Shown here: positions 5,474-13,401 of the stretch, one piece after another | How positions within the stretch are numbered: position 1 is the stretch's first letter | How the letters are laid out: each line of letters opens with the position of its first letter | Source: Sergeia podlipaevii | Taxonomy: Eukaryota > Euglenozoa > Kinetoplastea > Trypanosomatida > Trypanosomatidae | Assembly: GCA_030849805.1 (NCBI GenBank) | Contig: JASANZ010001766.1 | Location: 1 to 14,269 of the forward strand | Direction of reading: 5' to 3' | Length of the DNA stretch: 14,269 nt | Made by a program: the position numbers and the translations under genes | The notes under the pieces: generated by a model | Database searches by the model: none | What the model was told of the DNA's origin: nothing | The model's input: only the letters and a program-made list of their open reading frames with translations

Positions 5474-8305
5474 TCACTCATACCTATGAAAGGTATCATT
5501 GCCACCTTTCTCGTAGAACTCCTTCACGCCACGATGGACATAGTTAGCGGAGACATACGTGTCCGCCTGGGCCTTGGATAGTACAGGGTACGGCTTATAG
5601 AGGAGGCACAGGGCATCGACCTCAACATCCGTTACGGTAACATGCATTGGCAAGTGCTTTTCATTGTCGCTGCTTAACCCCTGCTGTTGCGTAGAAGAAG
5701 AAGAAGAGAAGGAGGCGGCTCCGGCAGCCGTCGCGCTCTTCAGAGAGCTGCTGAAGGTGGTACGATAAGTCTTGTGCGTCGTAATGCCAAGCTGTTGGCT
5801 ATCCAACACAGACCGCACGTTGCCAGGAAGGTTACTGCTGCTGCTTCCGTCGATTACCGCAGTACCGAGGATACGGCGAATGGTGTAACCCCATCCAGAA
5901 GGAATGTACACGACATCACCAGGCAAGGCGCGCACCTCATACGTTACTGTTGAGGGTGCAGCAGCGGAAACGAAAGAGGAGGGGCAAGTGCGGCTCGCCC
6001 CACCACTTCCCCCAACTGATGATGGCACTCCTCCCCTCCCGCTTCCCATTCGCGCATGACGCATCGACTCCTCAGCGGCTTGTGTGTTACCCAGCCTTCC
6101 CCGCATAATACGCGAGGAGGTAAGGCGATGATCAGTGGGCCACGCACCACCACCAACCCGCGCGCCATCGTCACTGTTCTCAAACCGTGAAGAAGGAGCC
6201 CTATGATAGTAGGAAGAGGGGGAAGCCTCGGCACTCAAGCCAGCGCCAGCATAGCCCAACTTCACCTGCCGCTGCACACGTTGTGCGTTCTGAGATCGGC
6301 AGCACTCCGTGGTTGCAGCAGGCACGTGAAGGGTGAGGAGAAGCTCACGCTGGGGTAGCAAGTACGTCTCTGCTTCAGCAAACCCCAACAAGGGCTCTGC
6401 TGCGGCCTCTCCGGTAGGTGAAGAGAAGATCATGCCCTTCTCCGTAATTGTGCGGCTCCGGAGAGGCACGGAGGGGTCTAGTGGAACTCCCAGACGCCAT
6501 GGCTCACAGGACTCCTCTGCCGCTTCTGTGGTCGCAATCGCGGGTGATGGCGATGAGGTCATTCCTCGTTTCTTTTCATGACGCTTTGGTGCCGCAGTGC
6601 CATGCTTTCCGTTGATTGTGCCCTCAGCGAGCCCCTTTGATTCCTTTTCGAAAGTGTCCGCGCTCGCATCCGTTGGTTTCGATGGCGCCATCACTACTGC
6701 TGCTGCTGCTGCTGTGGCATTCAACTTGAGTCGAGCTAGACATACAATATGACGTGCGTACGCAGGCAGTTCCCTGCTCCCCTCGCCTTCACCCCTCCTC
6801 AATGCCTCCACACCGGCTGACGGATTTGACGTTGGGCATTGCCAAGGAGGAAACTGCAAAGGAGCTCCGACGGCGAAGCTGACAACGGGCTCCACACCGC
6901 CTGCAAGACGACTAACTTCCACATGTGCGACATCCGCCCCATTCATAGAGGGAGAAAAAGACGTGCAGTCAGAAGTGGGGAGGCGCACGATACACTGCTC
7001 TGGCAGACGCAGTTGTACATAGGTGTGCCCCTGCGCAGTGTAGGTCCTATCGTGCTTGAGCTCTTCACGCTTCTCACCCGCACCGTCGTCTGTGCGGTGG
7101 CGATAACCGTGACGCAGCACCAGAGCTGCTTCACCCGCTCGCTTTAGAAGCAAGGAAAGCACGGTCTTACCATCGATAGTACCATCCGCAGAATATTTAG
7201 CACCATCACCACCGCCACTACTACTACTACTACTACTATTATTCGCTAAGGACGATGGCAATACAGGTAACAGTCCAGCGTGATCGTTCACAAGCAGGCG
7301 TTCCACACGCTGCCGGATCGCATCATCTTCGTCAGATGCCTTCTTATTGCTGCCGCCACAATTACTATGATCGACATCTGAACCGTGAACGATAAAGTTT
7401 TGAACGACTCCACAGAGAGGCGCCAAGACGCCGTCCGTGACGGCGCGCTGCCGGCTTTTGATTTTTTCTTCCTCCAGCCGCCGCTGCGCCATCCACGACG
7501 CGCGCGACGACGAGGATGCTGGCGACGATGCTGATGGTAGGGCACCACCGCCCTCTCGTCCCCTATCTGTGTAACCTCTTGCCAGGGGTGAGTGAGGAGC
7601 CAGCAGGCGTGGAGCTCCCATTTCGTAGTGAAAGCCATTTGCTTCCTTGTCTCGCGACGTATGCGGTGCGTAGAAGTAAGAGCGCCGCGCAGGATCCGCT
7701 CTCGCCCACTGAAGAGACGTCACATCGTCCATTGCTGATGAGGACGGTGATGATGATGATGATGATAGTAGTTGTGGTGAGGAAGATAAGCCATTCATAG
7801 AAGAATGGCCAGCGCTGCTACTAGCAGTAGTGGTGCCAGGGGTTGCCGGCGACGAGGTTTGCATTTGGGACTCTGGCACTGCAAGTGGATCCCGCCTGAA
7901 GGCAGCAACGGCAGAAGAGAGTGCTGGGACACCCACCGCTGCTGCTGCTGCTGATGATGATGCCTTAGCTGAAGGAGGAGTTGTAGTTCGTAGAGCTTTG
8001 TGCAAGCTTGGCACCACACCTCGCCCCTGTCTCACTATCACTGCCTGATAAGGTCTTCGTGCCCCACCTGCCGGATACAGCACATGATGAAAAAATAAAC
8101 TCGAAAGCCGCTGCTCGTGTCTCACGTTGATGTACCGCGGCACGGTGGCAAAGAAATCAAGAGTGCTTGATGAAGATAAGTTGGCCCCCGCAATGTGATC
8201 GATTAGTCCTTCTGGGCTCGGGATACCTTCCAGATACTTGAGTACGTAGGGACTTCGTGGACGCCTGAGGCACAACGTGGTTGGCGACAGCATCCTGCAA
8301 CCCAT
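5474..8305 (-). CDS. Large low-complexity protein with a C-terminal cupin/JmjC-like signature; function unknown
   Basis: A 943-residue protein counted from the ATG at 8305. The frame stays open to 8368, but the codon there is TTG and the added residues are His-Thr runs from a GT repeat, so I excluded them. A second ATG four codons in (8293) gives MLSPTTLCLRRPRSP, which could be a mitochondrial presequence. Residues 20-101 look ordered. Residues 110-290 and 520-790 are rich in Ser, Ala and Gly, interspersed with ordered patches (about 290-345, 375-400, 426-486, 600-665). Residues 793-811 read LPGDVVYIPSGWGYTIRRI, matching the PGDxxYxPxGWxH signature of cupin_8/JmjC domains, but with Tyr807 where the metal-binding His normally sits. 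The last 60 residues look ordered. If it is a JmjC-type fold, it may be non-catalytic or structural. Homology beyond this motif was not recognised. Confidence 0.75.
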   Translation of the reverse strand: MGCRMLSPTTLCLRRPRSPYVLKYLEGIPSPEGLIDHIAGANLSSSSTLDFFATVPRYINVRHEQRLSSLFFHHVLYPAGGARRPYQAVIVRQGRGVVPSLHKALRTTTPPSAKASSSAAAAAVGVPALSSAVAAFRRDPLAVPESQMQTSSPATPGTTTASSSAGHSSMNGLSSSPQLLSSSSSSPSSSAMDDVTSLQWARADPARRSYFYAPHTSRDKEANGFHYEMGAPRLLAPHSPLARGYTDRGREGGGALPSASSPASSSSRASWMAQRRLEEEKIKSRQRAVTDGVLAPLCGVVQNFIVHGSDVDHSNCGGSNKKASDEDDAIRQRVERLLVNDHAGLLPVLPSSLANNSSSSSSSGGGDGAKYSADGTIDGKTVLSLLLKRAGEAALVLRHGYRHRTDDGAGEKREELKHDRTYTAQGHTYVQLRLPEQCIVRLPTSDCTSFSPSMNGADVAHVEVSRLAGGVEPVVSFAVGAPLQFPPWQCPTSNPSAGVEALRRGEGEGSRELPAYARHIVCLARLKLNATAAAAAVVMAPSKPTDASADTFEKESKGLAEGTINGKHGTAAPKRHEKKRGMTSSPSPAIATTEAAEESCEPWRLGVPLDPSVPLRSRTITEKGMIFSSPTGEAAAEPLLGFAEAETYLLPQRELLLTLHVPAATTECCRSQNAQRVQRQVKLGYAGAGLSAEASPSSYYHRAPSSRFENSDDGARVGGGAWPTDHRLTSSRIMRGRLGNTQAAEESMRHARMGSGRGGVPSSVGGSGGASRTCPSSFVSAAAPSTVTYEVRALPGDVVYIPSGWGYTIRRILGTAVIDGSSSSNLPGNVRSVLDSQQLGITTHKTYRTTFSSSLKSATAAGAASFSSSSSTQQQGLSSDNEKHLPMHVTVTDVEVDALCLLYKPYPVLSKAQADTYVSANYVHRGVKEFYEKGGNDTFHRYE
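7213..7239. repeat. (ACT)n trinucleotide repeat inside the cupin-like gene (poly-Ser)
   Basis: Six or more pure ACT units, read on the coding strand as AGT codons, form most of a nine-residue serine run (355-363) next to an Asn pair. The purity suggests recent slippage and likely length variation between alleles. Confidence 0.85.
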
Positions 8306-8460
8306 AAAAATAAAAGACGAGCAAATCTTCCTTCGTATGTGTGTGTGTGTGTGCTGATTAAATTCCAAATATGTATATATACGTAAAAAAGGATATATAT
8401 ATAACTCTTCGTATAATAGAAGTCACCTTCACTGTGGAGTCTGATCGTTTGTGTTTCCTT

Positions 8461-8481
8461 CTATCGACTATTATAGAACAT
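8461..8481 (-). promoter_or_regulatory. Six-codon upstream ORF in the inferred leader of the cupin-like gene
   Basis: The minus strand reads an ATG at 8481-8479, five further codons and a TAG, directly after the likely splice acceptor at 8487. It is the only ATG in the inferred leader before the main start at 8305. Short upstream ORFs usually reduce translation of the main frame. Depends on the acceptor being used as predicted. Confidence 0.4.
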
Positions 8482-8486
8482 ACACA

Positions 8487-8520
8487 CTGGGGGAGAGAGA
8501 AACACATATAGAAGCAACAA
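8487..8520 (-). promoter_or_regulatory. Polypyrimidine tract and trans-splice acceptor for the cupin-like gene
   Basis: The minus strand reads GTTTCTCTCTCCCCCAG, a strong pyrimidine tract ending in AG at 8488-8487. A second T/C-rich stretch lies just upstream (8546-8563). The leader would be 181 nt. A weaker alternative is the TTGCAG directly before the second ATG at 8293. Confidence 0.6.
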
Positions 8521-9372
8521 TAATGTACCATTGTAAAGCAAAGGCAAAAAAAAGGAATGGAGAACGCGGAGTCAAAAGTGAAGAGTCAGTAAAGCAAGTC
8601 TTTCGGAAGGAAACCCCTCCCTCCCCGCAATACAGCTAAAAAAGCATATTGCAATGCAATTATTAAAGAAAGGAAAGAAAAGAGAGAAGAGCACACACAC
8701 TCTCTCTCAAAATCGGATACACTCAAAGATCTCTAACATGCACGCGTACATACATGAACAAGATCTCTTTCTTTAGCATATCCCAATCTCAGCGATTTTC
8801 TTTTTTTTTTTTTCGTTGTGCTCTCTGAAACTTCTGGTGAAAAATATAGTTGACGGCCTAATATGAAAAGGAAAAAAAAAGTGCATATGTGTTGTTGCCC
8901 TTTTTTTTCCTTCCTCTCTGCTTTTTTTTTTTTTTGGATGACTTAATTTTTTCCTTTTCTTCTCCTTTATCTTTATTTTTCTTTCCTTTCTCGCCCTCTT
9001 TCTTCTTAATCGCGTTGTCAGGAGCATGTTCAGACACCAAAGTTATAAAAATAATAAATGACATATACCTTAAAAAAAAAAACGTATCCGTCTAGACGAT
9101 AACAACATGCAAACGACATTTTATAGCGAAAAAAAAAGAAATTGTGTTCTAACATAATGGAAAGAGTTAGAGAAAAGAACAAAACTGAAAAAAAAGAGAA
9201 AAACAAAGTACTACGTAACTTGAACACACAAGAGGGCTTGCTTAGTCATGCACACAGGAAAATGCACCTCTCCTACTCTCGCCAACCTCCGTTCAAAGGT
9301 ACCACAACAAATAAAATAATGAGGAGGAAATAGGTGGGGAGAGTGCATGATCATATCTCCCTCTCATCACTA

Positions 9373-9400
9373 AACAACAACAACAACAACAATAACAACC
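9373..9400. repeat. (AAC)n repeat
   Basis: Six AAC units plus an imperfect continuation, in the long spacer. On the RNA strand this is a GUU repeat. No coding role is seen. Confidence 0.85.
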
Positions 9401-10132
9401 AAAAATATATCACCAAACCACCAAAAAGCAATTCAATCTCAAAAAAATAATAATAATAAAAATAACGTACAACTATATATCAGAAAGGAGGGCGCGATAC
9501 CATCGCGTTATTAATTAATATACTGTTTATTCCTCGTTTAAAAAAGCACACGCACCCAATCCAATACAAGCCAATGACATAGACATACAAATATATAGAT
9601 ACTTCGTTGCATGTATCTCAATGGCTTCACTCATACATATTGGGAAAACGAAAGAGGAAGAAAGACAAAGAAAGAAAAGGAGATGTATTGAGTACATGTT
9701 TTCATGTTTGAAAAAAAAAAGATTGCGCGTTCCACCATCTTCTCTTCTTCCTTTCTCTCTCTCTCTCTCCTCTCTTCTCTCTCCACATCCCACACAACTA
9801 CTACTGTCAGATGCAGGAGAGGAAAGCAAACAACAAAATAAAGAAAAAGAAAAAGTTATCAACACATTATTTTTCATGTTCACAGCAAAAAAAAAAAAAA
9901 ATACAAACAAACACAGTAAAACAAGCGTGCCTACCCTTTCTGTTCTATTTTCATTTTTTGTGGTTGTTCGCCCCTCACACCCTTTTTTTTATATAATAAA
10001 AAAAAAGGAAGTAGTATCAGACATTCCTTTTCCAAACAAACAAAAAAAAAGAAGAAAATCAATTAGTGATAAACAAACTACCTAACTAACTAAGCACAAC
10101 CACCACCACCACAACCACAAAACCTAACAATA

Positions 10133-10176
10133 ATATATATATATATATTCTCACTCTTTAGTATATATATATATAT
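10133..10176. repeat. Two (AT)n tracts separated by 13 bases, potential hairpin
   Basis: Alternating AT of about 16 bases (10133-10148) and 15 bases (10162-10176) flank TCTCACTCTTTAG-like sequence. Because AT repeats are self-complementary, the two tracts can pair into a stem with a short loop in DNA or RNA. It lies about 460 nt past the stop of the PSP1-domain gene. Confidence 0.75.
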
Positions 10177-10636
10177 CAGCTCTTAATAAAAGTTGTGAAG
10201 TGATTCATCATCATTCTCCCCTCTCTCCTTTTTCAAAATGATTCCACCTTTGCAACTAACATTAAATAATAATAATAGTAGAAGAGAAAAGAAAGCAGAG
10301 TAAGAAGGAAAGAAAAAAAAAACATGCTGCTTGTGCGGAGACGCACATGCGCAGTCTCTTTTTCCTGTTGTTGTTGTTGTTGTTCCCTTCATCTTCTTCT
10401 TCGCCCCACAAAAACGGTCACAATCACCAATAATAGTTATTAAATGAAGGCTTAGAATACCAGATAATGAAAATAAGAGGTGATCAACAAACAAGCAAAA
10501 AAAAAAAAAAACACTCCAATAGTATCAAGGAAATCTCCTCAGTAGTCAAAAACCGGGGTATATATATAGAGTTGCGCACTCCTTGCTACTTGAACACAAG
10601 CACATGAATGTATATACAAACAAGACGCGCAGGTAC

Positions 10637-12184
10637 CTAGTTGCGACCGCGATAGCTTCCACGGCCACCACGACGGCGGGCACCGCCACGACTATCTCCG
10701 CTCTCCCCCTTGCGCTGGTACTGGCCACCACCAGCGTTACCGTTGCCGTTCTCGGGCATGCTGTTGCGAACCTTCGGGTTCACGTTCTCCATCCAGATGC
10801 GAGCACCAAACGTGCGGTAGAGCTCACGAACCAAATTGCGGAAATCAACGCTGTGATCGCAATTGAAGAAGAAGCTGATCTTTTTCATGTCAAACTGATA
10901 CTCCACATCGACGAGCTCGATGCTAATACCAAGCTCCTCGCAGCGCTGGCGGCACGTCTTGAGGGCAACCGCCTCGGCGGCGGCGATAATGTTGTGCAGG
11001 CGCTCGATGTCGTCGGAGGACGCCGCGCGAAGCACGCGACCGTTCTCAAGCTTCAGCCTATCGTCCTTCACGTCGCACCCATCCATACAGAGAACGGCAG
11101 TATCACCGTTAGGCGCGTGTTTGATGGTCTGCACAAGCAGACCGCAGTCGGTACCACGATCGCCATCGACTAGGACGTACGCGCCTGGCTCGATCTCTTC
11201 TCTTTCACAAACATACTTGCGAACACGGCCACGCTTGAACTCGACAAAGGCGAACATCACATTGTCAGGAAGAGGGGAGTGGCGCTGCTGCTGCTGTGGC
11301 TGAAGAGTGCCACTGTTGCCATTGTCGTCCTCGAAGAACTCGCCGTTGTCATCGATGCCGCCAATGTTGTGATGGTTGTTGGTGTTCTCCCATGGCTTAT
11401 GATCGTTCTGATGGCGCATGTTGCTGTTGCTGTTGCTGCGCTGAACACCAGCACCACCAACGGACTGCACGCGCTGAATATCGCTGAAGGAGTTATCGTC
11501 CTCTACGTACTGGTAGGCAGCAGCAGCTGCGGGGTCCATAGAGTTAAAATCGAAGGGAGTGAGAGGCTCCTCTCCGATGTGGTGGTGGTGGTTGCTGCCA
11601 GGAGCACCGGAGCCAGCAGCAGCGGCCGTTGCTGAAGAGCCACCGGCGACACCACCGGATAGCATCGCCATAAGGTTGGATGCATCTGCAGAGGAATCCC
11701 ATGTGGATGCCGCTCCGCCATTGCTTTGCCTGCCACTGATGGAGGAAGCGGTCATGTCATTGCCAAACATAGCCGCTGGGTTCATGTTGTTGTTATTGTT
11801 GTTGCTGCTGTTACTGTTGCCGTGCTGAAGCAGGCTTGTGAGGAGCATGGTCACCGAGGTCGCGGAGTCGCCATCGGCCACACGAGGGAACATACCGCAC
11901 TGCTGCAGTTGCTGCACGATCACCTGCGCCTCGTTCATGAGCGACACCAGCTTCTGCTGAAGCGCGAATGCGTTCATGAGAATATTGGCGTCCACTGCAG
12001 GAGGCTGCTGCTGCTGCTGCTGCGTGCCTGCTGCTGGGGTAGCACATCCTCCAGCGAATTTGCTGTTGCCATCGTCGGGAAACATAGGGCGTCCCTTCAT
12101 CGAGCTACGGCTAGCACCATCAATGCTGGTGGGAGCGCCGCCTCCGCGAAGGAAGTCATCTACAAGGGCACTGTTAGAGTCCAT
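10637..12184 (-). CDS. PSP1/RicT-domain protein, probable RNA-binding regulator
   Basis: A 515-residue protein in three parts. Residues 1-305 are low-complexity and prion-like, with Gln runs (55-60, 297-300), an Asn run (128-133), a His run (199-202) and Ala runs, plus one short helical piece at 66-98. Residues 309-353 (VMFAFVEFKRGRVRKYV to CGLLVQ) match the beta-rich N-terminal part of bacterial RicT/YaaT-type proteins. Residues 385-468, with RVLRAASSDDIERLH and FFFNCDHSVDFRNLVRELY, form the PSP1 C-terminal domain. The tail (500-515) is an RGG/RG motif typical of RNA binding and arginine methylation. In Crithidia fasciculata, proteins with a PSP1 homology region (RBP33 and RBP45) belong to the complex that binds the cycling sequence in S-phase mRNAs. 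A similar role is plausible here but not shown. The ATG start is the first in the inferred leader. Confidence 0.9.
   Translation of the reverse strand: MDSNSALVDDFLRGGGAPTSIDGASRSSMKGRPMFPDDGNSKFAGGCATPAAGTQQQQQQPPAVDANILMNAFALQQKLVSLMNEAQVIVQQLQQCGMFPRVADGDSATSVTMLLTSLLQHGNSNSSNNNNNNMNPAAMFGNDMTASSISGRQSNGGAASTWDSSADASNLMAMLSGGVAGGSSATAAAAGSGAPGSNHHHHIGEEPLTPFDFNSMDPAAAAAYQYVEDDNSFSDIQRVQSVGGAGVQRSNSNSNMRHQNDHKPWENTNNHHNIGGIDDNGEFFEDDNGNSGTLQPQQQQRHSPLPDNVMFAFVEFKRGRVRKYVCEREEIEPGAYVLVDGDRGTDCGLLVQTIKHAPNGDTAVLCMDGCDVKDDRLKLENGRVLRAASSDDIERLHNIIAAAEAVALKTCRQRCEELGISIELVDVEYQFDMKKISFFFNCDHSVDFRNLVRELYRTFGARIWMENVNPKVRNSMPENGNGNAGGGQYQRKGESGDSRGGARRRGGRGSYRGRN
12003..12022. repeat. (CTG)n repeat encoding poly-Gln in the PSP1-domain gene
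   Basis: Six pure CTG units on the plus strand read as CAG codons on the coding strand and give Gln55-60. Pure CAG codons suggest recent replication slippage. Confidence 0.85.
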
Positions 12185-12349
12185 TGCTGTATGCCGTCCT
12201 CCTCTCTTTTTTTTTATAAAAAAAATATATTCCTCTAGCTGTTTTCTCTTTCTTCTCTTCTTGGGGGTAGAAACTTCCTCCTCCTGTGTATGTGCTCAAC
12301 TTCAAATTTTTTTCTTTGTTGTTTATGCTTTCTTCTCAGTTTTTATTTT

Positions 12350-12376
12350 CTTTTCGTTAGAAAATAAAAACAAGAG
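12350..12376 (-). promoter_or_regulatory. Candidate trans-splice acceptor (proximal) for the PSP1-domain gene
   Basis: The minus strand reads ATCTCTTGTTTTTATTTTCT, then AACGAAAAG with AG at 12351-12350. The leader would be 165 nt and has no upstream ATG. A second candidate lies about 200 bases upstream. Confidence 0.45.
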
Positions 12377-12455
12377 ATAATTGAATTTGCGTGTCTGTGT
12401 GTGATATATGTATACGAGCAGAGACCTACGCACACGTGTCTTGTGTCTTGTGTGA

Positions 12456-12474
12456 GTGTGTGTGTGTGTGTGTG
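12456..12474. repeat. (GT)n microsatellite
   Basis: Nine to ten GT units, in a broader GT-rich stretch from about 12387 to 12515. It would be an AC-rich segment of the longer leader of the PSP1-domain mRNA if the distal acceptor is used. Confidence 0.85.
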
Positions 12475-12551
12475 ATGGTGTGTATGTATTGTATGCGTGT
12501 TGTATGCTTGTGAGTGCTTCTTCACGTTGACTCTATGGTTTGCTCTATCCT

Positions 12552-12583
12552 CTTTCACAAAAAAAAAAAAGAAAAAAAAAGGT
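12552..12583 (-). promoter_or_regulatory. Candidate trans-splice acceptor (distal) for the PSP1-domain gene
   Basis: A near-pure T tract on the minus strand (12582-12559), followed by GTGAAAG with AG at 12553-12552. Its leader would be 367 nt, again with no upstream ATG. It has the longer pyrimidine tract of the two candidates. Confidence 0.45.
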
Positions 12584-12656
12584 AGTCACCACACTTCTTC
12601 GCTTGGTTTGTCACTTTTTTTGTGTGTGCGTTTGATCACGTTCTGATGCTTTTTGA

Positions 12657-12681
12657 ATATATATATATATATATATATATA
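12657..12681. repeat. (AT)12 microsatellite
   Basis: Twelve uninterrupted AT units. It can extrude a cruciform or fold into a hairpin, and lies just upstream of the distal splice-site candidate of the PSP1-domain gene. Confidence 0.9.
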
Positions 12682-12926
12682 AAGATGAAAAGGAAAGTTA
12701 ACTACTTCACTTGATATGTATATGAATATAAATATATGCTTTTACCTTCTGATTGATAAGTTTTTTTTTCTTGACGTGTTGTGGGGGGGGAGGGGATGAA
12801 AGTGCTACACTAGAGTAGCAAAAAAAGTAATCCGAGCTGTAAGTACAAGGCATGTAGAACAAGGAAAAAAAAAAGCAAATAGTAGTGCGAAAATCATGAT
12901 AGTAAAGAAAAAAATAGTAACAAAGA

Positions 12927-12946
12927 NGGGGGGGGGGGAGGGGGAG
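12927..12946. repeat. Undetermined base next to an eleven-G homopolymer
   Basis: The N at 12927 is followed by 11 G, an A and five G. The ambiguity is probably an assembly or base-calling problem at the homopolymer. On the minus RNA strand this would be a C-rich tract. Confidence 0.85.
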
Positions 12947-13401
12947 ACCATCGGTATGGAAATCATGTGATACCCAAAAAGTAGTGCATGAGATATGTTG
13001 TGAAAATGTTTTTTTTTTCTTCCGAAAGTCCATCATGATCATTTCTTTCCTTTAAGAACGAATGAGAACGGAGAGAGAGAGAGAAGTACTTTCTCTGAGT
13101 GCTTCTTGCTATGCTCGATTTCAGGAAGTCGTCCAATACCCCTCCTCCTCCTCACAGACACACACGTGTATGAAACAGACGTCATGATAACAAAGAAAGA
13201 GGGACGTCCGCACCAACATACAAGGTAGTGAGAGAATATTGCACATATATGGAGAGAACAGAATGATACATATTTACTTATGGCTTTATGTGCCCTCTCT
13301 TACCTCATCTTTTTTTTTTTCCTCCATTACTTGCTCCCTCTCTTTCCAACACGTACGCATGCATGACTGGATTGTGCGTGTATGTGCGTGTGCATGTTCG
13401 T

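Larger units (their letters stand above)
8306..10636. other. 2.3-kb spacer between PSP1-domain gene and cupin-like gene, no convincing gene
   Basis: This is the longest non-coding stretch in the window. Reading leftward it should contain a long 3' UTR for the PSP1-domain mRNA, then the processing signals and about 180 nt of leader for the cupin-like gene. It holds TTG repeats (about 10364-10383), AT repeats (10133-10176), CT repeats (9752-9776), AAC repeats (9373-9390), AAT repeats (9448-9463) and many A or T runs up to about 15 bases. The only ATG-initiated frame of note on the coding strand is 9877-9527 (116 residues, hydrophobic, AT-rich). Its composition is unlike the real genes. I see no tRNA or rRNA. 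Confidence 0.65.
12185..13401. other. 1.2-kb spacer between the membrane-protein gene and the PSP1-domain gene
   Basis: No gene is supported. It includes the 3' UTR of the tail-membrane protein on the right and the leader of the PSP1-domain gene on the left. It holds GT repeats (12456-12474), a long AT repeat (12657-12681), G-runs (12780-12797 and 12928-12946), GA repeats (13070-13085) and T/A runs. One undetermined base (N) lies at 12927. The 111-residue frame at 12707-13042 crosses the N and is Phe/Tyr/Pro low complexity, so I discard it. Confidence 0.7.

Noticed and set aside
7796..7803. CATAGAAG octamer on the plus strand (and CATAGAAA near 63)
   Set aside because: Perfect cycling-sequence matches but on the strand opposite to transcription, one of them inside a coding region.
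8773..9095. Several 60-84 residue frames rich in Lys/Glu/Arg or Phe/Ser
   Set aside because: Translations of A-rich and T-rich runs on either strand; no balanced composition and no splice-site context.
10172..10212. C/D snoRNA-like boxes (ATGATGA and CTGA) on the minus strand
   Set aside because: The boxes are only about 30 bases apart, too close for a C/D snoRNA, and there is no proper terminal stem; chance match in repeat-rich DNA.
10183..10494. 103-residue minus-strand frame after the PSP1-domain gene
   Set aside because: Begins with TTG, and consists of Phe/Leu/Thr runs from T-rich and TTG repeats; no support.
11726..12238. 170-residue plus-strand ORF opposite the PSP1-domain gene
   Set aside because: Antisense shadow, with Val/Leu runs read from the Asn/Gln repeats.
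12707..13042. 111-residue minus-strand frame crossing the N
   Set aside because: Contains the undetermined base, low-complexity Phe/Tyr/Pro/Ser composition, and no start context.
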